64,000 bases of DNA from Burkholderiales bacterium (lineage in GTDB: Bacteria > Pseudomonadota > Gammaproteobacteria > Burkholderiales > SG8-41), in contig DATAJS010000005.1 in assembly GCA_036262035.1 (NCBI GenBank), positions 1 to 64,000 of the forward strand. The letters are read 5' to 3'. The notes under the pieces are model-generated. The model worked only from the letters and a program-made list of their open reading frames with translations, was not told the origin of the DNA and did not search any database. Made by a program: the position numbers and the translations under genes. Below are positions 42,004-51,061 of the stretch, in pieces. Every line of letters starts with the position of its first letter. Positions within the stretch are counted from its first letter, which is position 1.

Positions 42004-43316
42004 GGCGCGCGCTCCGTTCTGGGATTGCCCGGCACGCTCACCCCGACGCTGTCCAGGAATCGCCCGAGACCGCCCAGCACGCGGATCTCGCCCTGCGCGA
42101 CCGCAGCCTGGCCGGCGATGTAGCCCGAGACCGCGTTGAAGCGCTCGTTCTCGGCGTTGAGCACGTCGAGCAGGCTGCGCTGCCCGAGCTGGAACTGGAG
42201 CCGGTACGCCTCGGCGACCTCGGTGCTTGCGCGCGCGTACTGCTCGAGCACCGGCAGCCTCAGGCGGTCGGCTGTCAGCGTGTTCCACGCCTGCCGCACT
42301 TCGCGTTCGACTTCGTTGCGGGCGCGGGCCAGGTTGGCGAACGCTTCGTCGATGCGCGCCTGGGACTCGCGCACGCGCTCGACGTCGCCGAAGCCGCGGA
42401 AGAGGTTGTAACGCAGTCTCAGCATCGCGTAGACATCGGCGTTGATGCCGGTCTGGCCGTCGAGGTTCCGGTTGCTGCTGCCGCCGGCGTCGAGCGTCAC
42501 GCGCGGCATGGCGTAACGCGCACGCGTGCTCTCGTAATCGAACTGCGCGGCGTCGAATTCCTTCTGCGCGCTGAGCACGGTCGGGTGGGTTTCGATGGCC
42601 ATGCGCACCGCGTCGTTGAGCGTCGGCGGGAGCTTGGGAGCGAGCGGCGGCGGCGTCTCGAGCTCGCCCGGCGGCCGGCCGGTGAAGAAGCGGTACTGCG
42701 ACTCGGTCTGCTCGAGCTGCCCCGAAAGCTGCTCGACCGCGGACAGCGCGAGCGCGCGCCGCGCGTCGGCCTGGGTCACGTCGGCGCGCCGTCCTTTGCC
42801 GGCATCGGCGAGCGCGGTCACGTCGCCGAGCGTCTTCTCGTGGACTTGCACGTTGAGCTTGGCCAGCCCGAGCTGGTCGCGCAGGCGGCGCACGTCGACG
42901 TAGACCTGTCCGGCGCGCGTCGCGGCGGCTTCCGCGCTCTCGACCACCAAGTAGCGCGCGCCCTGCTCGCGCGCGTTGAACCGGCGCACCTGGCCGGTGG
43001 CGGCGCCGCCGTCGAAGAGGAGCTGCGAGCCGCTGACGTCGAACTCGCGCCGGGTGAGCGTCGGGTCATCGGGGAGGAAGCGCGTGCCGGGGTTGCGGCT
43101 CCGCTCGCGGCCTTCGCCGAGCGAGAGGTTGACGTTCGGGAAGAGCTCCGCGCGCGCCTGGCCGGTCTGGGCCGCGGCCGCAGCCTCACGCGAAAGCGCG
43201 CTGCGGATCTCCGGGAAATGCTCCACCGCCCGCGCGACTGCCTGCGACAGAGTCTCGGCCGGCGCCGGCACCGCGAGGCACGCGAGTAACAGCGATGAGG
43301 CGAGATGTCTGATCAA
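42000..43316 (-). CDS. TolC-family outer membrane efflux protein
   Basis: 438 residues if started at TTG 43316, which gives a standard signal peptide (MIRHLASSLLLACLAVPAPA). An ATG at 43397 would add 27 poorly plausible residues. Two OEP repeats with long helices: AVEHFPEIRSALSREAAAAA, NVNLSLGEGRERSRNPG, and TYPICAL C-terminal AYRLQFQLGQRSLLDVLNAE. Forms the outer membrane channel of the type I system. First gene of the operon; its stop overlaps the ABC start (GTGA). Confidence 0.9.
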   Translation of the reverse strand: MIRHLASSLLLACLAVPAPAETLSQAVARAVEHFPEIRSALSREAAAAAQTGQARAELFPNVNLSLGEGRERSRNPGTRFLPDDPTLTRREFDVSGSQLLFDGGAATGQVRRFNAREQGARYLVVESAEAAATRAGQVYVDVRRLRDQLGLAKLNVQVHEKTLGDVTALADAGKGRRADVTQADARRALALSAVEQLSGQLEQTESQYRFFTGRPPGELETPPPLAPKLPPTLNDAVRMAIETHPTVLSAQKEFDAAQFDYESTRARYAMPRVTLDAGGSSNRNLDGQTGINADVYAMLRLRYNLFRGFGDVERVRESQARIDEAFANLARARNEVEREVRQAWNTLTADRLRLPVLEQYARASTEVAEAYRLQFQLGQRSLLDVLNAENERFNAVSGYIAGQAAVAQGEIRVLGGLGRFLDSVGVSVPGNPRTERAP

Positions 43317-43526
43317 GGCATTGGCCGCCTGCGCCGCAGCGTCCTGGCGACTCGCGGAAAGGGTGCAAGAATAAACGCCAAGTGTTTGTCCTAGCAACCA
43401 TTCCGGCGTAAATAGTCCCTTGCGCAGGCGGCGTGGGTCAGACCGTAGGATTTGAAGGTCAAGACGGATCCCGGATCATGCGCGCTTGCGCGCGCACGTC
43501 CGGGATGACGCGGCAATGTTACCGCG

Positions 43527-43811
43527 TCACTTCTTGTCGCCTTTCGCTTCCCGCTTCGCGCGGGCTTCCACGATCTTCTCGCGCGCTTTCTGCAGACAGT
43601 CGAGCTGCGCCTTGTCCTTGAGCTCGTCGCAGCGCTGGAGGGGTTTCCTGCGGTTCTGGTCGGCTTTGGCGACTTCGCCCTTCGTGGGCGGGGCGGACTT
43701 GGCGCTGTCGCTTTTCACCGATTCGGCCGTCGCGGCGAGCGCCGGCATCGCCAACGCAAAAGCGAGGGCGGCGGCAATCCTTCTCAAGTGCAATCTCCGG
43801 GGGCTGCGCAT
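43527..43811 (-). CDS. small exported Lys-rich protein
   Basis: 94 residues: signal peptide (RRIAAALAFALAMPALAATA), then a hydrophilic part with two Cys (QRCDELKDKAQLDCLQKARE) and a basic tail KREAKGDKK. The PxxRC...CL..A pattern is seen in small periplasmic proteins of betaproteobacteria with no assigned role. It follows the hybrid kinase on the same strand by 27 bases and may be co-transcribed. Confidence 0.65.
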   Translation of the reverse strand: MRSPRRLHLRRIAAALAFALAMPALAATAESVKSDSAKSAPPTKGEVAKADQNRRKPLQRCDELKDKAQLDCLQKAREKIVEARAKREAKGDKK

Positions 43812-43838
43812 GCGCCGGCCTGACGCAATCGACGTGCC

Positions 43839-46800
43839 CTAAATCGCCGCGCGCTCGGCGCGCAGCGCGGCGCGGATGCTCGACACGAGCTTCGCCGCAT
43901 CGATCGGCTTGCTGACGTGGTCGCTGAAGCCCTGCTCGATCACGCGCGCGCGGCTCACTTCGGTGAACGCGGTGACGGCGATCGCAGGCAGCGACTCGGC
44001 GCGCGCGATCTTCTTGCGTGCCTCCAGCGCCCGCACGCGCGCGAGCACCGTGAAGCCGTCCTCGTCCGGCATCGCGAGGTCGAGCAACAGGAGGTCGGGC
44101 GGATCGTCCGGCACGTGGTTGTCGAGCAGCGCGATGAGCTCGCCGCCGGTCGCGACGCTCTTCACGTCGGCTCCCGCCTGGCGCAGGGTCAGGCTGATGA
44201 CGTCGCGCGCGTCCGGGTCGTCGTCGAGCGTGAAGATCGTCAGGCCCGACAGGCCGCCGCCGGACGCGTCGCGCTCGCCTGCCGGCGCGCTCACCGCCAC
44301 CGCTTCCTTCGGCAGCGGAAGCTCCACCGTGAACGTCGCGCCCTTGCCCGCGCCCTCGCTGTCCGCGCGGACTTTTCCGCCGTGCAGCTCGGTGAGGTGA
44401 CGCACCAGCGCGAGCCCTATGCCCAGGCCGCCGTGGCGGCGTGTCGTCGACGTATCCGCCTGCGAGAAGCGGTCGAAGACGCGCGGCAGGAACTCCGCCT
44501 CGATCCCGGCCCCGGTATCGGCGACCGACAGGAGCAAAGCGCCGTCCGCCGCCTTGAGCGCGACGCGCACCGCCCCGCCTTCGGGCGTGAACTTCACCGC
44601 GTTCGACAACAGGTTCACGACGATCTGGTGCAGGCGCGCGGCGTCGCCTTCGATGTTGAGCGCCGGCCGCCCGGCGTCGAGCGTGACGTCGATGCGCTTC
44701 GCCGCCGACGACGGCTTCACCACTTCCATCGCCCCCTGAACCACCTCGACCAGGTTCACCGGCCGCCGCTCGATGTTGAGCTTGCCGCTCATGATGCGCG
44801 AAGTATCGAGCAGATCGTCGATCAGCCGCGCCTGGTGGTCGACGTTGCGCTTGATCGCCTGCGTCGCGCGCTCGATGAGCGAGGCGTCGGGCGCCTTCGC
44901 GCTGCCGAGCAGGAAACCCCAGCCGCGCAGCGCGTTGAGCGGCGAGCGCAGCTCGTGCGAGACGATCGCGAGAAACTCGTCCTTCGCGCGGTTCGCGCGC
45001 TCGGCCTCGAGGCGCAGCCGCTGCTCGGTCGAGACGAGCGCTTCGCGCTGGATCTCGGCCATCTTGCGGTCGGTGATGTCGACGGTGACGCCGAGCCGCA
45101 GCCGGTTCTCCGCGCCGGGCTCGAACGCGCGCTCGCGCGCGTGCATCCACCGCCATTCGCCGTCGCTCGCGCGCAGCCGGAATTCGACCTCGCGCATCGC
45201 CTGGTCTTCGTACTGCCCGCGCCGCAGTTTGTCGATCACCGCCGCGAGATCGTCGGGGTGGATGAGCCGCTCGAGGCCCGCGCGGTCGTGCGCCATCAGG
45301 TCGGCCGCGGTGTAGCCCAGCGCCTGCAATCCCATGCCGGTCGCGTACACGATGCGGTGCTGCAGATGGTCGAAGAGATACAGCACGATCGGCGCGGTCT
45401 CGACGAGGCCCTGCGTGAAGCGCTGCGCTTCGCGCAGCTCGTTCTCCATGCGCTTGCGTCCCGAGATGTCGGTCGCCACGCCGATGACGCCGGTGACCCC
45501 GCCGCGCACGTCGTGCAGCGGCGACTTGGTCGTGAGATAGGTGCGCACGCCGTCGGGCGTCTGCATCGACTCCTCGACGCGCTCGGTGCGCCCCGACGCC
45601 ATCACGCGCCGGTCGTTCTCCATGGTGCGCGCCGCCAGCGCGGCATCGTCCATGAACTCGGCGTCGGTGCGGCCGACGATGCTGTCCTCGGGCTTGCCGA
45701 TCGCCTCGACCTGCGCCGGATTCGCCATGACGACGCGCCCGGCGCTGTCCTTGACGATGATGAGATCGGGGGTGGACTCGGTGACGCCGCGCAGGAGCGT
45801 GAGGCTTTCCTGCAGCGCCACGTTCGCGCGCTCGAGCGCGGCGGTGCGCTCGGCGACGCGGCGGTCGAGCTCGGTGTAAGCGAGGCGCAGCGCCTGCTCG
45901 TTCTGCCGGCGCAGGCTCACGTCGCGCACCAGCATCACGCCGCCGATCAGCGCCGGCTCGCTGCTGTTGATCGGTGCGACGCTCACTTCGACGTAGCGCT
46001 CCGGCGCCGAGCCGACGAGCTTGAGCTCGCGCGCGGTGTCCGGCTCGGCGCCGCGCAGCACCGCGAGCAGCGGGTGCTCGATCGATCCTGCGTCGGACTG
46101 GAGCGGAAACGCTTCGACGATCGACCGCCCGACGAGGTCCGCGGAGCGCTTGCGTGCGAGCGCCTCGGCGGCGGGATTGACCAGGCGCACCACCCCGACC
46201 GGATCGGTGGCGATGAACGCCTCGCCGCAGCTCGCGATCGTCACGTGCAGCCATTCGCGCTGCGCCCGCGCCTGCCGCTCGGCTTCGGAACGCTTGGCGT
46301 CCACGCGGTCGAGCAGCCGCGCGCCCCACAGCACGAGCCCGCCCACGGCGAACATCGTGAGCACGGTCTGCAGCACCGAGCCGAAAGCCGGGTCGAGCAC
46401 GCCGCCGCCTTCGCCCGCGACTTCGAGCCAGCCGATGACGAGCGTCAGCATGAGCACCGCGGGCAGCAGGCGCCGGGTCATCACGGCGCCCGCGCGGTGG
46501 CTCGTCAGCATGCCGAGCAGCCACGCGTCGGGCCGCACCACGCCGACCGCATAAGTGAGTAGCAGCAGCGCGGCCAGTGACGGCAGCGACACGTCGACCA
46601 GCGGCGGCAGCCCGAGCAGCAGCCTGAAGCTGATGCCGATCAGCGCGACGAAGAGCAGCGTCGCGCTGGCCGCGGCGAGCAGGCGCGCGGCGGTGAGCTG
46701 CCGCTGGCCGGGGCTCGACAGCAGCGCCGCGCCGGCGGCGATGAGCAGCAGCGCGCTGCCCGGATACACGTCGAGGTTGCCGCCGGGCAGCCCCGACTCC

Positions 46801-47189
46801 GGCAGCCACATCGTCACCAGGACGCCGACCGCGAGCAACGCGAGGAGCGCGCGCCCGACCTGTCGCCGCGGTGACAGCGCGAGCCCGAACGCGATCGCGA
46901 CGCCGATGGCGAAGACCGCCGTGAGCGGACGCACCACCGGCCAGCCCGGGACGAACGTCGCGAGCGCTTCGTAACCGAACGCGCGTCCGAACAGCGCGAG
47001 CGCTGCGACGATGCCCGCGGCGGCGATCGACAGCCGTCCGGAGCGCGAGAGCGCGACGGCAAGCTTGCGATGGCGGACGATGGACTCGGAGGCGGGATCG
47101 GTGCTCAAGGAATTCTGATCGGCGGCGCGGGGGTGTCCCGGCGTCAAAACTGTAGCACGCGCAAAAGACACCAGCCAGCCGCGGGGCAC
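43839..47189 (-). CDS. hybrid sensor histidine kinase/response regulator
   Basis: 1116 residues from ATG at 47189; a TTG at 47108 (STDPASESIVRHRKLAVALS) is an equally likely start. About eight hydrophobic segments in residues 45-300 form a membrane sensor. Three PAS domains follow (TIASCGEAFIATDPVGVVRL; STPDLIIVKDSAGRVVMANP; the third with PAC REVEFRLRASDGEWRWMHAR). Then come HisKA with phosphorylated His near 745 (IVSHELRSPLNALRGW), the HATPase (QIVVNLLSNAVKF; ADTGAGIE; GGLGIGLALV), and a receiver domain with phospho-acceptor Asp near 1037 (LLLLDLAMPDEDG). A candidate partner for the NtrC-type regulator at 51.8 kb, though the attached receiver could act alone. Confidence 0.9.
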   Translation of the reverse strand: MPRGWLVSFARATVLTPGHPRAADQNSLSTDPASESIVRHRKLAVALSRSGRLSIAAAGIVAALALFGRAFGYEALATFVPGWPVVRPLTAVFAIGVAIAFGLALSPRRQVGRALLALLAVGVLVTMWLPESGLPGGNLDVYPGSALLLIAAGAALLSSPGQRQLTAARLLAAASATLLFVALIGISFRLLLGLPPLVDVSLPSLAALLLLTYAVGVVRPDAWLLGMLTSHRAGAVMTRRLLPAVLMLTLVIGWLEVAGEGGGVLDPAFGSVLQTVLTMFAVGGLVLWGARLLDRVDAKRSEAERQARAQREWLHVTIASCGEAFIATDPVGVVRLVNPAAEALARKRSADLVGRSIVEAFPLQSDAGSIEHPLLAVLRGAEPDTARELKLVGSAPERYVEVSVAPINSSEPALIGGVMLVRDVSLRRQNEQALRLAYTELDRRVAERTAALERANVALQESLTLLRGVTESTPDLIIVKDSAGRVVMANPAQVEAIGKPEDSIVGRTDAEFMDDAALAARTMENDRRVMASGRTERVEESMQTPDGVRTYLTTKSPLHDVRGGVTGVIGVATDISGRKRMENELREAQRFTQGLVETAPIVLYLFDHLQHRIVYATGMGLQALGYTAADLMAHDRAGLERLIHPDDLAAVIDKLRRGQYEDQAMREVEFRLRASDGEWRWMHARERAFEPGAENRLRLGVTVDITDRKMAEIQREALVSTEQRLRLEAERANRAKDEFLAIVSHELRSPLNALRGWGFLLGSAKAPDASLIERATQAIKRNVDHQARLIDDLLDTSRIMSGKLNIERRPVNLVEVVQGAMEVVKPSSAAKRIDVTLDAGRPALNIEGDAARLHQIVVNLLSNAVKFTPEGGAVRVALKAADGALLLSVADTGAGIEAEFLPRVFDRFSQADTSTTRRHGGLGIGLALVRHLTELHGGKVRADSEGAGKGATFTVELPLPKEAVAVSAPAGERDASGGGLSGLTIFTLDDDPDARDVISLTLRQAGADVKSVATGGELIALLDNHVPDDPPDLLLLDLAMPDEDGFTVLARVRALEARKKIARAESLPAIAVTAFTEVSRARVIEQGFSDHVSKPIDAAKLVSSIRAALRAERAAI

Positions 47190-47239
47190 GCCGGTTGCAC
47201 CGCCTCGGGGTCCGCCTATCCTGCGCCTTCCGCGCTTTC

Positions 47240-49207
47240 ATGCCGATGAATCGATTGACGATATCCAAGCCGCTCGCGACCGCGCTCGCCGTCGCCGCGG
47301 TGCTGCTGGCGATCCCGTTCGGCATCATCCTGTGGATCGAATCCGAAGCCGGTCAGCGCTGGATCGAGCGCAAGGCCTACGATTCGACCGGGCGCGTGGT
47401 GAAGATCGGCGATATCGACATCAGGATCGGCTGGCATCCCGGCGCGCGCGTCACCGGCCTGCAGATCACCAATCCGGACTGGGCGAAGACCTCGCACCTC
47501 GTCGACACGCAGCTCATCGACGGGCGGGTACGCCTGCTCCCGCTGCTGAGGGGGCTGGTGGTCGTCGACGATCTCACGCTCACGCAGGCGAAAGTGGGTC
47601 TCGAGCGCGAGAAGGACCGCAATACCTGGACGTTCAAGCAGCGCGAGAAGAAGCAAGACGAAGGACCGCAGCGGCTGTTCGTGCAGCGCGTGAATATCGA
47701 CCGCGGCTTCGTCGTCTACCGCGACACCACGATCGACACCAGCGTCGAGATGGACGTCGCGGGCAACGTCGCGCAAGGGGGCGGTACGATCGACGTCGTC
47801 GCGCGCGGCACGTATCGCGGCAACAAGCTGCACGCGGTGGCCAACTTCCCGGGCCTTTTGCCGACTCCCGACACCGCGGTCGACATGTCGATGGCGATCG
47901 CGATCGGCTCGGTCACCGCCGCGGCCGCGGGGACGGTGCGCGCGGCGGACGTCGACGGCATCGACCTCGATCTCGACGTCTCGGGCGCGAGCCTAGGCGA
48001 CATCAAGAAGCTCGTGCCGGTGAACCTGCCGGATACGCCGCCGTACCGCCTGCAGGGCCGCTTCCGCAATCCCGCGGGCGCGTTCATCTTCGATCCGTTC
48101 GAAGGCCGCGTCGGCGACAGCGATCTTTCCGGAGCCGCGCGCTACGAGAAAGCCGACGCGACGCGCAAGGTGCCGCTGCTGCGCGCGAAGCTCGTCTCGA
48201 CGCTGCTCGACTTCGACGACCTCGGCCCCGTGGCCGGCGCGCCCCCGAAGACCGGCGCGGGCGAAACGGCTGCGCCGAAACAGAAAGCGCAGGCGGCCTC
48301 GATCGACACCACCGGCAAGGTGCTGCCGCAGAAGCGCTACGAAGTCGAAGACTTTCCGCTGATGGATGCCGACGTCAACTTCGAAGGCAAGAAGATCGTC
48401 GACGCCGCGCACGTGCCGATCGAAGACCTGTCGGTGCACTGGACCATGAAGGACGGCGTGCTGCGCTTCGAGCCGATGAAGTTCAGGCTCGCGCACGGGC
48501 TCGTCACCGCCAATCTCTCGCTCGATTCGAACAAGAAGCCGGTGGCGGGCAAAGCGAACATCGAGCTCGCGGGCTTGCGGCTGCGCGAGCTCTTTCCGCC
48601 CACCGAGAAGATGAAGCAGCCGCTCGGGGACATCTTCGCGCGCGTCGACATCGCCGGCCGCGGCACCTCGGCGGCGGAGCTGATGGGCAGCGCCGACGGG
48701 CGCCTCGCGATGCTCATCAACGGCGGCTACATCAGCAACCTGCTCATGGAAGCGGCGGGGCTCGACGTCGCCGAGGCGCTGCGCATCCTCGCGACCAAGG
48801 ACGTCGACGTGAAGCTGCGCTGCGCCGTCGTCGACCTCGATCTCAAACAGGGCAACGCGAAGCCGCAGGCGTTCGTCATCGACACGACCGACACCGTCAT
48901 CACTGCCGACGGCACCGTCGATTTCAAGAACGAGCTCGTCGACCTCAAGACCAAGCCGGTGCCGAAGGATCCGAGCATCTTCGTGCTGCGCACCCCGGTG
49001 AACATCGTCGGTCCGTTCAAGAAGCCGAAGGTCCGGCCCGAGATCGGACCCATCGCCCTGCGCGCCGGCGCCGCGATCGCGCTGGGTGCGCTCAACCCGC
49101 TGCTCTCGTTCCTCCCCTTCATCGAGACCGGCCCCGGCAAGGACACCGATTGCGGGAAGCTCATGGCGGAGGTGAAGCGCGCGGGGGTTAAGGAGGTGAA
49201 GAAGTGA
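47240..49207 (+). CDS. AsmA-family envelope protein
   Basis: 655 residues from ATG at 47240 (MPMNRLTISKPLATALAVAA). An upstream TTG frame begins at 47195. One N-terminal membrane anchor (VAAVLLAIPFGIILWIES) precedes a long beta-rich periplasmic part: GDIDIRIGWHPGARVTGLQI, NPDWAKTSHLVDTQLIDGRV, VDDLTLTQAKVGLEREKDR, and the AsmA_2 end GSADGRLAMLINGGYISNLL. Such proteins are thought to support lipid transport or outer membrane assembly. Divergent from the hybrid kinase, with about 50 bases between starts. Confidence 0.85.
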   Translation: MPMNRLTISKPLATALAVAAVLLAIPFGIILWIESEAGQRWIERKAYDSTGRVVKIGDIDIRIGWHPGARVTGLQITNPDWAKTSHLVDTQLIDGRVRLLPLLRGLVVVDDLTLTQAKVGLEREKDRNTWTFKQREKKQDEGPQRLFVQRVNIDRGFVVYRDTTIDTSVEMDVAGNVAQGGGTIDVVARGTYRGNKLHAVANFPGLLPTPDTAVDMSMAIAIGSVTAAAAGTVRAADVDGIDLDLDVSGASLGDIKKLVPVNLPDTPPYRLQGRFRNPAGAFIFDPFEGRVGDSDLSGAARYEKADATRKVPLLRAKLVSTLLDFDDLGPVAGAPPKTGAGETAAPKQKAQAASIDTTGKVLPQKRYEVEDFPLMDADVNFEGKKIVDAAHVPIEDLSVHWTMKDGVLRFEPMKFRLAHGLVTANLSLDSNKKPVAGKANIELAGLRLRELFPPTEKMKQPLGDIFARVDIAGRGTSAAELMGSADGRLAMLINGGYISNLLMEAAGLDVAEALRILATKDVDVKLRCAVVDLDLKQGNAKPQAFVIDTTDTVITADGTVDFKNELVDLKTKPVPKDPSIFVLRTPVNIVGPFKKPKVRPEIGPIALRAGAAIALGALNPLLSFLPFIETGPGKDTDCGKLMAEVKRAGVKEVKK

Positions 49208-49305
49208 CGGGTGAGGCGGTGACCGATGATGCGGTGACGGGTGGGGCGGTGACGGGTGAAGCGGTGACGGGTGGGGCGATGACGGGTGAAGCGGTGACGA
49301 AGAAC
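49204..49305 (+). repeat. GTGA-rich tandem repeat after the asmA stop
   Basis: Imperfect tandem units of about 15 bases, GCGGTGACGGGTGAA or GCGGTGACGGGTGGG, repeated six to seven times directly after the stop codon. Similar runs occur after the Bug 2 stop (29489-29530) and, in the opposite orientation, next to the NtrC-type gene stop (51781-51820). Not a CRISPR: no constant spacer length or unique spacers. Confidence 0.65.
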
Positions 49306-49367
49306 GGGGACGTGTAGCGGCGAGGAAAACCGGTGGTGGATGAATCGCCGGTGCTGACCGAAGGGTT

Positions 49368-49410
49368 CCCTCCCCGTCAGGGGGAGGGACAGGGTGGGGG
49401 TGGGTTTAAC
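49368..49410. repeat. C/G-rich dispersed repeat, second copy
   Basis: CCCTCCCCGTCAGGGGGAGGG, then ACAGGGTGGGGGTGGGTTT. In inverted orientation it matches the repeat at 21963-21992 plus 24925-24940 that is split by the IS1595-type transposon. It gives the uninterrupted form for comparison. Confidence 0.6.
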
Positions 49411-49418
49411 TCAACACG

Positions 49419-49829
49419 CTACCGCATCGTTGCAGGCCTTGCCGGCGCGGCACGGACCGGCGCGGCCGGCTTCGGCGAATCCTTCTTCGAGCCGAAATAC
49501 CGCGACGCGGCCCACTTCGCGATGGTGCCGACGCCGAACTTCGGCTGCATGAGGCCGATGGCGGTGCCGGCGACGCCGGTGAGCATGCCCAGCACGCCGA
49601 CCTTCTTCGCCGTTTCCGGCTCGGGCCTGGCCTGCCCCCGGCCGAACATGAGCTTGCCCATGGCGTAGCCGATTCCGGTCAGCGCGAGCAAAGTCTTCGG
49701 CGATGCGACGGTGTTCTTCAGACTGTTGGTGCAGCCGTTGATCGCTTCGTCGAGCGCGATGCGCTCGGCGGCGATGCGGGCCTCGATCTGGCCGATCTCG
49801 GCGTCGAGCTCGTGCAGCGACATCTTCAT
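49419..49829 (-). CDS. small membrane-associated protein of the YqjD-like cluster
   Basis: 136 residues. Helical N-terminus (MSLHELDAEIGQIEARIAAE), then glycine-rich hydrophobic segments (LLALTGIGYAMGKLMFGRG; GVLGMLTGVAGTAIGLMQP) and a Lys/Pro/Ala tail. Not recognised as a named family; similar small proteins accompany DUF883 and holin-superfamily genes in betaproteobacteria. Last gene of a four-gene minus-strand run, 10 bases after the holin-like gene. Confidence 0.65.
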   Translation of the reverse strand: MKMSLHELDAEIGQIEARIAAERIALDEAINGCTNSLKNTVASPKTLLALTGIGYAMGKLMFGRGQARPEPETAKKVGVLGMLTGVAGTAIGLMQPKFGVGTIAKWAASRYFGSKKDSPKPAAPVRAAPARPATMR

Positions 49830-49839
49830 CGTTTCTCCC

Positions 49840-50268
49840 CTAAGGCTCGACCTGGTTGCCCGGCGGCTCGGCCTTGATCTGCCGAAGCAGCGCCGAGAAC
49901 GGCTTCTGGTCGAACACGTTCTTCACTTTCAGCCCGACGATACCCGCGCCGACGAGATTGAGCCCGGCGGCGATGAGCAGCACCGCCGGCCACGACAGTC
50001 CCTGGCCGAACAGCCACACGGCGAGCGCGACCACGCCGGCGAGCCACGCGGTGACGACGAGCACGGTGATCAGTATGCCCGCTCCGATCAGCCATGCGAA
50101 CTGCATTGCGGCGCGGCGCGCGTCGAGCACGCCGAGCAGCGCGTAGTTGGTCGCGAGCTTTTTCAGCGACGCGAACGTGCGCTCGATCGGCTCGAGGAAC
50201 GAAGTCTCCTGCGTCTCGGGCGGCGGCGAGCCGCGCAGGGCCGGGTCCCGATAGGCCGTAGAGTCCAT
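49840..50268 (-). CDS. phage-holin-superfamily-III-like membrane protein
   Basis: 142 residues. Two long membrane helices (FAWLIGAGILITVLVVTAWL; AVLLIAAGLNLVGAGIVGLK) after a helical cytoplasmic part match the YqjE/holin_3_6 family. In enterobacteria YqjD-YqjE-YqjK form a stress-related inner membrane cluster, and the same order is seen here. Not evidence of a prophage. The start overlaps the stop of the YqjD-like gene by one base. Confidence 0.75.
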   Translation of the reverse strand: MDSTAYRDPALRGSPPPETQETSFLEPIERTFASLKKLATNYALLGVLDARRAAMQFAWLIGAGILITVLVVTAWLAGVVALAVWLFGQGLSWPAVLLIAAGLNLVGAGIVGLKVKNVFDQKPFSALLRQIKAEPPGNQVEP

Positions 50269-50561
50269 CAGCGCCGGGACGTGAGCTTCGACAGGAGCAG
50301 CCCGACCGCGATCGCGATGCCGATCGCCGCGATGGGATGTTGGCGCACGTATCCGCGCGCGGACTCGAACGCGCGGCTCTGCATGAGGTCCTCACCGCGC
50401 TCGGACAGGCGCGAGGCGGCCTGCTGGGCGTAGCCGCTGACGCGCCCCATCGTCTCGTGGGCGGTCTCGGACAGCCGTGCGAGCCCCGCGCTCGCCTGTT
50501 CGGCGAGCTTCTCGGCCGTGCTCGCGCCGGGGGACGAGCCTTGCATTCCGGTGTTCTGCAT
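50268..50561 (-). CDS. YqjD/ElaB-like DUF883 protein
   Basis: 97 residues. An amphipathic helical region (AEKLAEQASAGLARLSETAH, then GYAQQAASRLSERGEDLMQS), the conserved YVRQHPIAAIGIAIAVGLLL, and a short basic end SKLTSRR. In E. coli this family anchors ribosomes at the membrane in stationary phase, and expression depends on RpoS. Upstream gene 36 bases away on the same strand. Confidence 0.85.
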   Translation of the reverse strand: MQNTGMQGSSPGASTAEKLAEQASAGLARLSETAHETMGRVSGYAQQAASRLSERGEDLMQSRAFESARGYVRQHPIAAIGIAIAVGLLLSKLTSRR

Positions 50562-50596
50562 TGCGTTCTCCTTGAGTGGTGGCGGGGTCTTCGCGG

Positions 50597-50887
50597 CTAA
50601 CGCTTGCGCGTCGGTACGTCGTTGGGGATGCCGCGGCGTTCGGTGTCGACCCGGCCGCTTTCGATGTCCTCACCCGCCTGCGAGATCTGCCGCTCCGAAG
50701 GCGGCAGTTTCTCGTCGAGCCGGTTTCCCGTCGAGCGCGCGGACTCGTCGCGCTCGTGCGGCATTTTCTCGTTTCGGCGCTGCGGCGCCACCTTCGGATC
50801 CGGTTGCCCCTGAAGCTGCTCGAAGCTGCGCGTGTCGCTGCGGCCGGCCGCCGGATGTTTGGCAGAATCTTTCTCGCGAGTTGACAT
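50597..50887 (-). CDS. small hydrophilic, probably disordered protein
   Basis: 96 residues from ATG at 50887 (MSTREKDSAKHPAAGRSDTR). Very polar, rich in Arg, Ser, Glu and Asp, no hydrophobic core (ESARSTGNRLDEKLPPSERQ, ISQAGEDIESGRVDTERRGI). Its end IPNDVPTRKR resembles several disordered stress-cluster proteins; compare the 59975-60241 protein in this window. First gene of the YqjD-like run. A weak GG-N10-GC match lies just upstream at 50910-50925, too close to the start to be convincing. Confidence 0.65.
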   Translation of the reverse strand: MSTREKDSAKHPAAGRSDTRSFEQLQGQPDPKVAPQRRNEKMPHERDESARSTGNRLDEKLPPSERQISQAGEDIESGRVDTERRGIPNDVPTRKR

Positions 50888-51015
50888 GGCTGTGCTCCGA
50901 CCGTTAGTAAGCACGCAACGTGCCGCGTGGAGGGCGCTTTGCGCGGCGCTTGGAGAACGCCGTAGCAGGAGCGTAAGCTTTTCGGTGTATATCTGCACGC
51001 GGCGCGCGCAATGCG

Positions 51016-51031
51016 GGGTACAGGCATTGCA
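51016..51031 (+). promoter_or_regulatory. sigma-54-type promoter of the hemerythrin gene
   Basis: GGGTACAGGCATTGCA: GG at -24 and GC at -12 separated by ten bases, with TTGCA intact. Expected start about 51042, leaving a 20-base leader with AAGAGGA before the ATG at 51062. One of ten such sites in 51-64 kb. Confidence 0.6.
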
Positions 51032-51061
51032 CCCGCGGCATGCACGCAAAAGAGGACGATC

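Noticed and set aside
43519-47328. A 1269-codon minus-strand open frame overlapping the hybrid kinase
   Set aside because: It is an Arg/Ala-rich shadow of the kinase frame caused by high GC at codon position 3; the kinase frame carries all domain motifs.
49204-49305. CRISPR array
   Set aside because: Units are about 15 bases and contiguous, with no unique spacers and no cas genes in the window.
49840-50268. Prophage holin
   Set aside because: The holin-superfamily match comes with a YqjD-like neighbour and no phage genes, the normal context of the YqjE-type stress protein.
50910-50925. CGGCACGTTGCGTGCT as an eleventh sigma-54 promoter for the 50887 gene
   Set aside because: The -12 element is poor (GTGC) and the start would leave only about 11 bases before the ATG.
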